Assembly: GCA_041918615.1 (NCBI GenBank)
Contig: JAYRVH010000009.1
Coordinates: forward strand, 1 to 64,000
From: JAEUJM01 sp041918615
Lineage (GTDB): Bacteria; Actinomycetota; Acidimicrobiia; Acidimicrobiales; DATDAH01
Direction: 5' to 3'
DNA: 64,000 nucleotides
The notes beneath the pieces are model-generated. The model did no database searches. It was not told the DNA's origin and was given only the letters and a program-made list of their open reading frames with translations. Numbering within the stretch: the first letter of the stretch is position 1; the number at the start of each line of letters is the position of its first letter. This document shows positions 47,902 to 58,187 of this stretch, piece by piece. Both the position numbers and the translations under genes were made by a program.

Positions 47902-50900
47902 TCCGATCGACGCGTCACCCGACCGGTGGATGGCCGCCCGCGTGTTCCCCAGGTACGAGGCCACCACCTGCGGATCGTGGAGCACCTCGGCGACGGAACC
48001 GTCGGCGATCACCCGCCCCTGCTCCATCGCGATCATCCGGTCGGCGATGCCCGTGACGAGGGCCATGTCGTGCTCGATCACCACCAGGCTGGCGCCCATC
48101 TCGTCGCGCAGGCGCCGTAGCACGGGCCCCAGCGCCTCGGCCTCGCGCTGGGCGATGCCGCTGGACGGTTCGTCGAGCAACACGACGGTCGGGCGAAGGG
48201 CCACGACGCAGGCCAGATCGACGATCCGCCGTGAACCGGTCGAGAGCTCGCGCACGAACTTCGTGCGGAACGCGCCGAGGCCCATCAGCTCGATCAACTC
48301 GTCGACCCGCCTGGCCACCTTCTCCTCCGAGTCGAACGACGCGGGCAGGTGGAAGGCGGCCGAGATCGGATCACGCACCTCGACCCAGCGCTCGAGCGCG
48401 ACCGCCAGGGTCTCTGCGACCGTCAGCGCCGGGAACAGGCGGGCGTCCTGGAACGAGCGGCCCAGGCCGTGACGGGCCCGGTGGGCGGGGCTGTCGCCGC
48501 TCACGTCGACCGCACCGAGCCGGACGGTGCCCGCCCCAGGGGCCGTGAACCCCGAGATCAGGTCGAACAACGTCGTCTTGCCCGCCCCGTTCGGGCCGAT
48601 GACGCCCACGATCTCGCCGGCACCGATGGTGAGGTCGACCTCGTCGACGGCCCGGATTCCCCCGAACGACACGCCCAGGCCGTGCGTCGTGAGCCGGGCC
48701 GGCTCGGCCTCGTCCGACAGCGGCCGCGGCTCGGCGGTCACGATCGGCGTCGAGGCGGTCGGGGCGAACCCGTGAGGCCCCGGCGACACTTCAGACGACT
48801 CGGACGGCTCGGCGCTCAGACCGTTGACGGCCGAACCACCCGCGCCATTGTCCTTCGGCGCCCCTCCCTTCGGCGCCCCTCCCGACAGGGCGGCCGCGCC
48901 CTCGAGGAAGACCGACCGCAGCACATCGGGGCGATCCAGCAGCTCGGCGGTGGGCCCATGGAAGCGGATCTCGCCCTTCTCCATGAAGTAGGCGGTCTCG
49001 GCCAGGGTGAGGGCGAGGTTCACCGACTGCTCGACCAGGATGATGGTGGTGCCGGCCGCGCTCAGCTCGCGGACGACGGGCAGGAGCTGCTCGACGATGG
49101 CCGGCGCGAGGCCCAGCGACAGCTCGTCGATCATCAGCAGGCGCGGCTTCGACACCAGCGCCATGCCGAGCGCGAGCATCTGCTGCTGGCCGCCCGACAG
49201 GTCCGCGGAGGGATCGTCCAGGCGCTGCGCGAGCACGGGGAACAACGCCAGGGCCCGATCGATGCCCACCTGCACCTCGTCGGGGCGGCCCCGCAGCAGC
49301 CAGCCCGCCACCCGCAGGTTCTCGCCCACGGTGAGCGAGGGGAACACGCCTGCACCGCCCGGCACCTGTAGCACGCCGTGGCCCGCCACCTCGTTGGGTG
49401 GGGCGTGGGTGATCTCTCGGCCGTCGAAGATCACCGCGCCCTTGTCGGCCTCGACCACCCCCGAGATCGCCTTCAGCAGCGTCGACTTCCCCGCGCCGTT
49501 CGTGCCGAGCAGGGCGACCACCGCGCCCTGCTCCACCTCGAAGTCCACATCGAAGAGCACTTGCACCCCGCCGTAGGCGACGTCGAGGTGGCGGACGAGA
49601 AGGATCTTCGAGTTGCCGTGGCGCCGTTCCCACAGCGCCTCGGAGCGGGCTGCGGCGGTGGTCCACACCTGGGTGATGTCGGCGCCGATCACCTTGCCTG
49701 CCCCCGAGATGACCACGGCACCGATGAGGAACACCGGCGTCATGATCAGCATCCCTTGGCGGATGCCCCAGGTGTCGCCGACCCAGCCGATCAGGGGCAG
49801 GACGATCAGGCCGGGCAGCACCCAGAGCGAGGCCACCGAGAACCCCATCGAACGGGCTCGGGGAGGGATGGCCAGCGACAGCGCCGCCAGGATGCCCGGG
49901 CCGATGACGGCGAGCGATGCCGAGATCAACGCGTTGGCGATCACTGCCAGCCACAAGGTGGGGGCGAGCGCGAACAGCACCGAGAGCCCCGAGGTGACCA
50001 ATGCCACCAAGGACAGGAACCGCAGCACGAGCCCGGGGTCCCGGGCGATGAGCTTGGTGCCGATCCTGGCCCCGACCACGAGCCCCACGAACTGCAGCGG
50101 CTCGACGGCGGCGGCCACGAAGCCACGGGCCCGGTCGTCCAGGCCGAACACGTCGGCGTAGAGCAGCGAGGCCAGCGAGACGAACCCGATCAGCGAGGCA
50201 GCCAGGAAGGGCAGGGCATACCAGATCCGGCGGAGTGACTCGATCTTCCAGACGATCCGCCAGGACTCCGCGAACGACGGTGAGTCCTCCTCGGTGGCGA
50301 TGGCCTCCGCGGACGCACCCATGGCCCGCCGCTCCTGGCCACCCCGCACCGGCTCGTGCAGCTTGAAGGCCAGCAGCACGAAGACGAACGTGGGGATCGA
50401 GAAGAGGATGAACGGCGCCCGCCATCCCCAGTAGTACGCGAGGGTGCCGGCCAGCAGGGGTCCGATGATCTGGCCCACCACGTTCGCGGCACGGTGCAGC
50501 GAGTACACGCGGGGTCGTACGTCGACCGGGTAGTAGTCCGCTATCAGCGAGTTGTGGGTGGGGTCGACCACCGCCTTGCCGATCCCCGAGCCCGACCGGA
50601 CGACGGCCAACATCACCACCGACGTGGCCAGGCCCGTGAGCAGCGAGAAGATGCCCCACGCGATGGCACCGACGATCGTTATCGCCACGCGGTTGTGGCG
50701 ATCGGCCAGGTGGGCGATGGGCACCTGAAGTACCAATGCGCCGGCCAACACCACCGCGACCAGCGCCAGGATGCCCTGGAGATCCAATCCGAACGACTTC
50801 TGGATGTCCGGCAACAGGATGCCGAAGGCGGTGCGGTCGAGCTCGTCGACGGCGTTGAGGCCGAAGAGCACGACGATGGCGAACACCGGGCCGCCACCGC

Positions 50901-50994
50901 ACAGGTCGGCGAGCCACCGGCCCGGATGGCGCACCGGGTACAGCGCGCGGTTCATCCGGCTGTCGGGCCCCGAGGGTGGCGCCGTGGCGGCCAT
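47899..50994 (-). CDS. MFS transporter fused to LivF-type and LivG-type ABC ATPases
   Basis: This 1031-residue single frame has three parts. Residues 1 to about 450 are a 12-helix MFS transporter: FGLNAVDELDRTAFGILLPD, LADRHNRVAI, GIGKAVVDPTHNSLIADYYP. Residues about 465-700 are a LivF-like ATPase with Walker A GTNGAGKST near 496, signature DLSGGQQQMLALGMAL near 598 and Walker B LLMIDELSLGLAP. A Gly/Pro/Ser linker of 70 residues follows. Residues about 770-1010 are a LivG-like ATPase with GPNGAGKTT near 799 and LSTGSRRIVDLA near 916. Its ATG overlaps the LivH-LivM stop (TGATG). Both ATPases keep their catalytic motifs. Confidence 0.9.
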   Translation of the reverse strand: MAATAPPSGPDSRMNRALYPVRHPGRWLADLCGGGPVFAIVVLFGLNAVDELDRTAFGILLPDIQKSFGLDLQGILALVAVVLAGALVLQVPIAHLADRHNRVAITIVGAIAWGIFSLLTGLATSVVMLAVVRSGSGIGKAVVDPTHNSLIADYYPVDVRPRVYSLHRAANVVGQIIGPLLAGTLAYYWGWRAPFILFSIPTFVFVLLAFKLHEPVRGGQERRAMGASAEAIATEEDSPSFAESWRIVWKIESLRRIWYALPFLAASLIGFVSLASLLYADVFGLDDRARGFVAAAVEPLQFVGLVVGARIGTKLIARDPGLVLRFLSLVALVTSGLSVLFALAPTLWLAVIANALISASLAVIGPGILAALSLAIPPRARSMGFSVASLWVLPGLIVLPLIGWVGDTWGIRQGMLIMTPVFLIGAVVISGAGKVIGADITQVWTTAAARSEALWERRHGNSKILLVRHLDVAYGGVQVLFDVDFEVEQGAVVALLGTNGAGKSTLLKAISGVVEADKGAVIFDGREITHAPPNEVAGHGVLQVPGGAGVFPSLTVGENLRVAGWLLRGRPDEVQVGIDRALALFPVLAQRLDDPSADLSGGQQQMLALGMALVSKPRLLMIDELSLGLAPAIVEQLLPVVRELSAAGTTIILVEQSVNLALTLAETAYFMEKGEIRFHGPTAELLDRPDVLRSVFLEGAAALSGGAPKGGAPKDNGAGGSAVNGLSAEPSESSEVSPGPHGFAPTASTPIVTAEPRPLSDEAEPARLTTHGLGVSFGGIRAVDEVDLTIGAGEIVGVIGPNGAGKTTLFDLISGFTAPGAGTVRLGAVDVSGDSPAHRARHGLGRSFQDARLFPALTVAETLAVALERWVEVRDPISAAFHLPASFDSEEKVARRVDELIELMGLGAFRTKFVRELSTGSRRIVDLACVVALRPTVVLLDEPSSGIAQREAEALGPVLRRLRDEMGASLVVIEHDMALVTGIADRMIAMEQGRVIADGSVAEVLHDPQVVASYLGNTRAAIHRSGDASIG

Positions 50995-53120
50995 CAGTCG
51001 GCCTCCCAGGTGAGCAGCGGCTCGGGCAACTCGACCGGCTCGGGCACCACGTCGTGGTCGGGCAGCACGTCCGCTCGTGCCTGCTCCGCAGCATCGGCCA
51101 CCAGGCTGGGCACCAGCAGGCCCCGCCGGCGGGCTACCTGACGCAGGAATGCGTCACGGGTCTGGAACCACAGCCCGCCGATTCCGCCGGGCAGCACGAG
51201 CAGCACCAGCAGCACGCCCACCGGCGCGGCGAGGGCCTGCCACTCGGTGGGCAGGAACCACTGCGAGCCGCGCAGGAACAGCGCCCCGAACACCCCGCCC
51301 GCGAGCGAGCCGAGGCCGCCGACGACCGTGGCGATGAACACGTTGAAGCTCTCGAAGGGGCCGTAGAGCGCGGGGCTGAAGGCCTGCTGATGCTCGAGCA
51401 GCAGCGCTCCGCCCACCGCGGCGATGAAGCCCGACAGGGCGAAGGCGGTCAGCTTGGCCCGCGTCACGCCGACCCCGAACGCCTGGGCGGCCCGCTCGTT
51501 CTCGCGCAGCGCGATCAGGACGCGGCCGGTGCGGCTGGCCCGGATGCCCCGCAAGGCCACCAGCACGAGCAACAGCACGGCCAGCACCAGGTAGTAGAGG
51601 CGAGTGGGTGAGTCGAGGCTGATTCGGCCGAACAGGGGTGGGCGCTCGATCCGCCCGGTCGGGATCCACCCGAAGAAGGCGTCGTTCAAGAAGTACGAGG
51701 ACATGGCCAACGTGAACGCGAGGGTCGTGACCGCCAGGAACAGCCCCTGCAACCGCAGGGCCGGGAGACCCACCAGCACCGCGATGCCCGCTCCCACCAG
51801 CCCGGCGATGGGGATGGCCAGGCTGAGGTCGAGCCCCCACTCCGAGGTTGCCACCGCCGCCGCCGCCGCACCGGCACCTACGAAGCCCATCTGACCCAGT
51901 GACACCTGCCCCGCCCAGCCCGTCAGCATCACGATCGACACCCCGACGACGGCGAAGATCAGCACCGCCGAGGCCTTCAGCGAGTCCTCGGCCCCAAGGG
52001 AGTGCGGCAGGGCGACGGCGACCGCGAGAATCAGCAGCCCCCCGCCCGTCCGGATGGCCCGTACCTCGGGAAGCCGGGCCACCTCGGGTGGGATCGGGCG
52101 CACGTCCTCAGCGACCTGCCAGGTCGAGCCTGTCTGGGTCTCCGCCCGCGACGTCCCCCGCTTCTGCACGAGGAGCCCGACCACGATCACCAGGCCGATG
52201 ATCGGGTCGATCAGCAACGGACTGTCTGCATTCCAGTCGACGGCCAGCTCGAGCACGCCGAGGGCCACGGCGTTCGCGGCGATGGCCGCGAGGTCGGTGA
52301 GGCGCCCCAGCGTGAGGGCCGCCAACGCGCTGAGCAACAGGGTGAAGGTGAAGGCCGAGCCGAAGGGAAGGCCGATGATCCCGGCCCGCAGGAACAGGGC
52401 CAGGAACGACAGCACCGTCGCCACGACCCACACGACCGTCTGGAGGCGCTTCACGGGGACACCCAGCAGGTTGGCCCGATCGGCGCTCTCGGCGCTGGCC
52501 CGCACGGCCACACCCACGTCGCTGAACCGCAACCAGAGCCCCACCGCCAGCATGGCCAGCGGTGCGAGGACGAGCGCCAGCAGGTCGTTCGCCGAGAAGA
52601 TGATGGGCGAGACCTCGAAGCTCACGTGGACGGGCATGTCGATGCGAAACGTGTTCGGCCGCTCGCCCCACAGCTTCGGCAACAGCAACGCACCGACGGC
52701 CAGCAGCTGCGACAGGCCGATGGTCGCAACCGTCAGGATGAGGCGGGGCGCGCGGAAGAAGCGCCGGATGATCGCCAACTCGATCACCGCGCCCACCACC
52801 ACCGCCGCGACCAGTCCCACGGCGAAGGCCAGGAAGTAGTTCAGCCCGCTGAAGGTGATCAGCAGCACGGCCAACGCACCGGGCAGGCCGCCCAGGTCGC
52901 TCTGCGCGAAGTTGAGGATGCGATTGGCCCGGTAGATGAGGCCCATGCCCACGGCCATCAAGGCGCCCAGCAGGCCCACGATGACCCCGCGCAGCACCAC
53001 GCCCGCCGGGGCGGGGAACAGCACCTGTTGGACCAGCAGCAGGGCCACCGCCGGGCCCAGCACCGCAACGGTCCGGGCGAGCAGGGGCCGCTCCTCGATG
53101 GCCGCCCTCACTGTGTCCAC
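50994..53120 (-). CDS. Fused LivH-LivM branched-chain amino-acid-type permease
   Basis: The two permeases of a Liv-type importer are joined in 708 residues. The N-terminal half is LivH-like: GLIYRANRILNFAQSDLGGL, SAESADRANLLGVPVKRLQ. After a 50-residue linker (VQKRGTSRAETQTGS) the C-terminal half is LivM-like: WAGQVSLGQMGFVGAGA, RVLIALRENERAAQAFGVGV, FVIATVVGGLGSLAGG-type loop FNVFIATVVGGLGSLAGG. Both EAA-like loops are intact. GTG 53120 has GGGGGGA as ribosome binding site. It is the first gene of a three-gene operon that ends with the binding protein; a TAGCTT box near 53160 may be the promoter. Confidence 0.9.
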   Translation of the reverse strand: MDTVRAAIEERPLLARTVAVLGPAVALLLVQQVLFPAPAGVVLRGVIVGLLGALMAVGMGLIYRANRILNFAQSDLGGLPGALAVLLITFSGLNYFLAFAVGLVAAVVVGAVIELAIIRRFFRAPRLILTVATIGLSQLLAVGALLLPKLWGERPNTFRIDMPVHVSFEVSPIIFSANDLLALVLAPLAMLAVGLWLRFSDVGVAVRASAESADRANLLGVPVKRLQTVVWVVATVLSFLALFLRAGIIGLPFGSAFTFTLLLSALAALTLGRLTDLAAIAANAVALGVLELAVDWNADSPLLIDPIIGLVIVVGLLVQKRGTSRAETQTGSTWQVAEDVRPIPPEVARLPEVRAIRTGGGLLILAVAVALPHSLGAEDSLKASAVLIFAVVGVSIVMLTGWAGQVSLGQMGFVGAGAAAAAVATSEWGLDLSLAIPIAGLVGAGIAVLVGLPALRLQGLFLAVTTLAFTLAMSSYFLNDAFFGWIPTGRIERPPLFGRISLDSPTRLYYLVLAVLLLVLVALRGIRASRTGRVLIALRENERAAQAFGVGVTRAKLTAFALSGFIAAVGGALLLEHQQAFSPALYGPFESFNVFIATVVGGLGSLAGGVFGALFLRGSQWFLPTEWQALAAPVGVLLVLLVLPGGIGGLWFQTRDAFLRQVARRRGLLVPSLVADAAEQARADVLPDHDVVPEPVELPEPLLTWEAD

Positions 53121-53210
53121 CGGCAGATTCCCCCCAAGGTCTCAGCCCTCCCCGCCGGAAAGCTAGCTTCATCAGGACCTGATCCGAGACCGAGCAGAGG
53201 TGGACGAGAC

Positions 53211-54221
53211 GTGTTGGTTGACGGAGGGCTCGGGTTCGACCTGAGCAAGGCCGCGCAGAGTGCCCGAGATGCCGAGGACGTCGGCTACGACGGCGTGTGG
53301 AGCGCCGAGACCAGCCACGACCCGTTCCTGCCCCTGCTGCTGGGTGCCGGGGCGACCTCCCGGCTCGAGCTGGGCACCGGCATCGCGGTCGCCTTCGCCC
53401 GCAGCCCGATGACGGTCGCCAACACCGCCTACGACCTGCAGGCCTACTCGGAGGGACGCCTCCTGCTGGGCCTCGGTTCGCAGGTCAAGGCCCACATCAC
53501 CAAGCGCTTCTCGATGGAGTGGTCACACCCGGCGGCACGGATGCGCGAGTTCATCCTGGCCATGCGGGCCATCTGGGACTGTTGGGACACCGGCGACAAG
53601 CTGGACTTCCGCGGCGACTTCTACCAGCACACCCTGATGACCCCGTTCTTCGACCCGGGGCCCAACCCCCACGGCCGGCCCAAGGTGTTCCTGGCCGCGG
53701 TGGGCCAACTCATGACCGAGGTGGCCGGCGAGACCGCCGACGGCATCTTGTGCCACGGCTTCACCACCGAGTCGTACCTGCGCGACGTCACCGTTCCGGC
53801 ACTCGAGCGTGGCCTCGCCACCAGTGGGCGCACGATGGACGACTTCCAGCTGTCGCTTCCCGCCTTCGTGGTCACAGGCACCACGGAGGAGGAGGTGGCC
53901 CGCAGCGCCAAGGGCGTCCGCGAGCAGATCGCCTTCTACGGCTCCACCCCCGCCTACCGGGGCGTGCTCGAGCACCACGGCTGGGGCGACCTGCAGACCG
54001 AGCTGAATGCCCTGTCCAAGCAGGGCGAGTGGGAGCAGATGGGCCAACTCATCGACGCCGACATCCTCGATGCCTTTGCCGTCCAGGGCGAGCCGGCCGC
54101 CATCGGCCCGGCGCTCACCGCCCGTTTCGGCGGCCTGGTCGACCGGCTCAGCTTCTACGCCCCCTACAAGAACGCCCCCGACACCTGGCTCCCGGTCATC
54201 GAGGCCTTGAAGGCAGGTTGA
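53211..54221 (+). CDS. LLM-class F420-dependent oxidoreductase
   Basis: This 336-residue luciferase-like TIM-barrel enzyme probably uses F420. Motifs are SARDAEDVGYDGVWSAETSH, LELGTGIAVAFARSPMTVA, YSEGRLLLGLGSQVKAHI and GRPKVFLAAVGQLMTEVAGE, typical of actinobacterial LLM oxidoreductases, close to the group with GLGSQVK. The substrate is unknown. GTG 53211 follows AGAGGTGG; an open frame upstream is a shadow of the permease gene. It is divergent from the Liv operon. Confidence 0.88.
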   Translation: MLVDGGLGFDLSKAAQSARDAEDVGYDGVWSAETSHDPFLPLLLGAGATSRLELGTGIAVAFARSPMTVANTAYDLQAYSEGRLLLGLGSQVKAHITKRFSMEWSHPAARMREFILAMRAIWDCWDTGDKLDFRGDFYQHTLMTPFFDPGPNPHGRPKVFLAAVGQLMTEVAGETADGILCHGFTTESYLRDVTVPALERGLATSGRTMDDFQLSLPAFVVTGTTEEEVARSAKGVREQIAFYGSTPAYRGVLEHHGWGDLQTELNALSKQGEWEQMGQLIDADILDAFAVQGEPAAIGPALTARFGGLVDRLSFYAPYKNAPDTWLPVIEALKAG

Positions 54222-54247
54222 CCCCTACGCTCCTTGGGCCGATGGGA

Positions 54248-54253
54248 TATCAT
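54248..54253 (+). promoter_or_regulatory. -10 box of the vapBC operon
   Basis: TATCAT ends 6 nt before the antitoxin GTG at 54260, so the toxin-antitoxin transcript is predicted leaderless. Confidence 0.45.
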
Positions 54254-54259
54254 TGCATC

Positions 54260-54463
54260 GTGTCCAAGACATCTGTAGAGATCGATCGGGATATTGCTCG
54301 GCAGGCGGCGGAGATCCTCGGCACGACCACTCTGCGCGACACGATCGACGCCTCGTTGCGAGAGATCGTCCACGCCCGCCTGCGGTTGGAGTTGGTCGAC
54401 CTGCTCGGCCAACGCGATCGCTTCGACTTCGACGCCGCCGATCGGGCATGGGGGTCCGACTGA
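54260..54463 (+). CDS. vapB: VapB-type antitoxin
   Basis: This 67-residue protein begins SKTSVEIDRDIARQAAEILG, a ribbon-helix-helix N terminus, and has TTLRDTIDASLREIVHARLR. The C-terminal acidic and aromatic part (RDRFDFDAADRAWGSD) is the toxin-wrapping peptide. These features are those of the VapB antitoxins common in Actinobacteria. The GTG at 54260 is 6 nt behind TATCAT. The stop is immediately followed by the toxin start. The DNA around the start is richer in A+T than its surroundings, which fits acquisition. Confidence 0.85.
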   Translation: MSKTSVEIDRDIARQAAEILGTTTLRDTIDASLREIVHARLRLELVDLLGQRDRFDFDAADRAWGSD

Positions 54464-54883
54464 GTGGCGCGCCTGCGCTACCTCGTCGACACCAGTGCAC
54501 TCGCCCGGCTCAACCAAACCCCGGTTGCCGCGGTGATCGCGCCGCTCGTTGCGGCACGAGGGGCGGCGCTTTGTGCCCCGGTGGCCTTCGAGCTGGGCAA
54601 CTCAGCCCGCAGCGCCGCCGACCATGCTGAGCTTGCCGACCGCTTGCACGCGTTCCCGATGGCGCCGGTCACGGACGCCGACCACGAACGAGCGCTCGAG
54701 CTGCAAGGCCTGCTCGCCGAGCGCGGCCAACACCGAGCACTGTCGCTGGTCGATGCTCTCGTTGCCGCGGTCGCGGAGACCCGGGACCTGACCATCCTCC
54801 ACTACGACGCTGACTTCGAACTCGTGTCAGATCTGACCGGCCAGCCGCACGAATGGGTGGTCGAACGGGGCACCGCCGACTGA
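54464..54883 (+). CDS. vapC: VapC-type PIN-domain toxin ribonuclease
   Basis: This 139-residue PIN-domain protein would cleave RNA, often tRNA or rRNA, in the absence of its antitoxin. The four acidic residues are present: D9 in YLVDTSAL, E43 in AFELGNSA, D97 in SLVDALVAA and D115 or D117 in HYDADFE. The GTG abuts the vapB stop with no gap. Length is normal. It ends 23 nt from the convergent leuS stop. Confidence 0.88.
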   Translation: MARLRYLVDTSALARLNQTPVAAVIAPLVAARGAALCAPVAFELGNSARSAADHAELADRLHAFPMAPVTDADHERALELQGLLAERGQHRALSLVDALVAAVAETRDLTILHYDADFELVSDLTGQPHEWVVERGTAD

Positions 54884-54906
54884 CACCGCCGCTCAGCACC
54901 GGAGGC

Positions 54907-57374
<2,468 letters not shown>

Positions 57375-57378
<4 letters not shown>

Positions 57379-57434
57379 GTGTTCCGCTCTTGGCGCCTGC
57401 GGCGCCGGGCCGCTCGGGCCACCACTTCGCTCAT
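57375..57434 (-). CDS. Second leuS leader minicistron, 19 residues (RTGA-hairpin family)
   Basis: The frame MSEVVARAARRRRRQERNT starts on the ATGA shared with the first leader and stops on the ATGA shared with leuS (57378-57375). The last 44 nt match the recO leader at 39 positions. The peptide is strongly basic. Probable role: passing ribosomes to leuS by reinitiation. Whether the peptide itself acts is unknown. Confidence 0.55.
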
Positions 57435-57490
57435 GTGTCCTGCTCTTGGCGCCTGCGGCGCCGGGCCGCTCGGGCCACCACTTCGCTCAT
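57431..57490 (-). CDS. First leuS leader minicistron, 19 residues (RTGA-hairpin family)
   Basis: The frame MSEVVARAARRRRRQEQDT begins 6 nt behind a TACGAT box and stops in the ATGA that starts the second copy. It is almost identical to its neighbour, and so probably the product of tandem duplication. A leaderless ATG here would be the only ribosome entry point for the leuS message. Confidence 0.55.
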   Translation of the reverse strand: MSEVVARAARRRRRQEQDT

Positions 57491-57496
57491 GTCCGC

Positions 57497-57502
57497 ATCG
57501 TA
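57497..57502 (-). promoter_or_regulatory. -10 box for the leuS leader
   Basis: TACGAT, then GCGGAC (6 nt), then the leader ATG at 57490. This is the same spacing as for uppS, dinG leader, nadD and vapB. Confidence 0.5.
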
Positions 57503-57571
57503 CCGACGGCACCTCTCCGCCCCAGAACCCGATTCCCAGGCCGTTCGGGTATCTGGAGCGGCCGGGGCGGC

Positions 57572-57580
57572 TGCTATCGT
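57572..57580 (+). promoter_or_regulatory. Extended -10 of the tRNA-Ala promoter
   Basis: TGCTATCGT ends 18 nt before the tRNA 5' end, and is the same 9-mer as upstream of tRNA-Asn. Confidence 0.5.
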
Positions 57581-57598
57581 GTCCGGCGCACCACCCCA

Positions 57599-57674
57599 GG
57601 GGGCGTAGCTCAGCCTGGTAGAGCGCCTGCATGGCATGCAGGAGGTTTCGAGGGTTCAAATCCCTTCGCCTCCA
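57599..57674 (+). tRNA. tRNA-Ala (GGC anticodon)
   Basis: The cloverleaf has acceptor GGGGGCG pairing with CGCCTCC (one G-U), discriminator A, the D arm GCTCAGCCTGGTAGAGC, the anticodon stem CCTGC/GCAGG with loop ATGGCAT, so anticodon GGC, and a T loop TTCAAAT. CCA is not encoded. Confidence 0.96.
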
Positions 57675-57694
57675 CCCTGCGCACGACCCGCACC

Positions 57695-57722
57695 GACCCC
57701 GGCCCGAAAGTGGGCCGGGGTC
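57695..57722 (+). terminator. Terminator after tRNA-Ala
   Basis: GACCCCGGCCC and GGGCCGGGGTC form an 11-bp stem with a GAAAGT loop, 20 nt after the tRNA. It could also stop the rsfS transcript from the other side. Confidence 0.8.
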
Positions 57723-57790
57723 TGCGGCGTTTCGGTGACCGCGAACGACGGACGACGCCGCCGACCCGCCCGCCCGCGCTGCGTCCTCGC

Positions 57791-58147
57791 CTACTCCCCC
57801 ACCGCGGCCTCGTCCGTGTGCGCACGCCACTCGACGCGGGGCACGTCGCTCCACAGGCGCTCGAGCTCGTAGTAGTCGCGCTCCTCGGCCAGGAACACGT
57901 GGACGACGAAGTCGCCGTAGTCGAGCAGCACCCAGCGACGGGTGTCGAGGCCCTCCGTGCGCAACGGACGCATGCCACCCACGGCACTCACCTGCGCTTC
58001 GATGTCCTCGGCGATGCTCTTCACCTGGCGCGAGTTGGATGCGCTGGTGATGACGAACCACCCCGTGATGGCCAGCACGTCGGACACGTCGAGCACGATG
58101 GTGTCGTCGCCCTTCTTGGCGTCAGCGGCGCGGGCAGCGGCGATCAC
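57791..58147 (-). CDS. rsfS: Ribosome silencing factor RsfS
   Basis: This protein of about 118 residues binds L14 and blocks subunit joining under starvation. Motifs: DTIVLDVSDVLAITGWFVIT, SASNSRQVKSIAEDIEAQV, RRWVLLDYGDFVVHVFLAEE and DYYELERLW, the complete Iojap/RsfS core. The start is uncertain: GTG 58147 gives a normal core, but the open frame continues upstream into the LytR_C gene, and a rarer start there would add up to 40 residues. It follows nadD and the LytR_C gene, the conserved actinobacterial order. Confidence 0.88.
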   Translation of the reverse strand: MIAAARAADAKKGDDTIVLDVSDVLAITGWFVITSASNSRQVKSIAEDIEAQVSAVGGMRPLRTEGLDTRRWVLLDYGDFVVHVFLAEERDYYELERLWSDVPRVEWRAHTDEAAVGE

Positions 58148-58187
58148 GAGATCGAGGGTCGGGACCTGCGGGCGGGACTTCGGTCGG

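Noticed and set aside
48850..48895. 15-bp repeats in the MFS-ABC fusion as a CRISPR or mobile signal
   Set aside because: Only two GGAPK codon repeats in a flexible linker, with no spacers or element ends.
57379..57600. T-box riboswitch in front of leuS
   Set aside because: No T-box sequence, specifier loop or long untranslated leader; the region is made of coupled minicistrons and a close TACGAT box.
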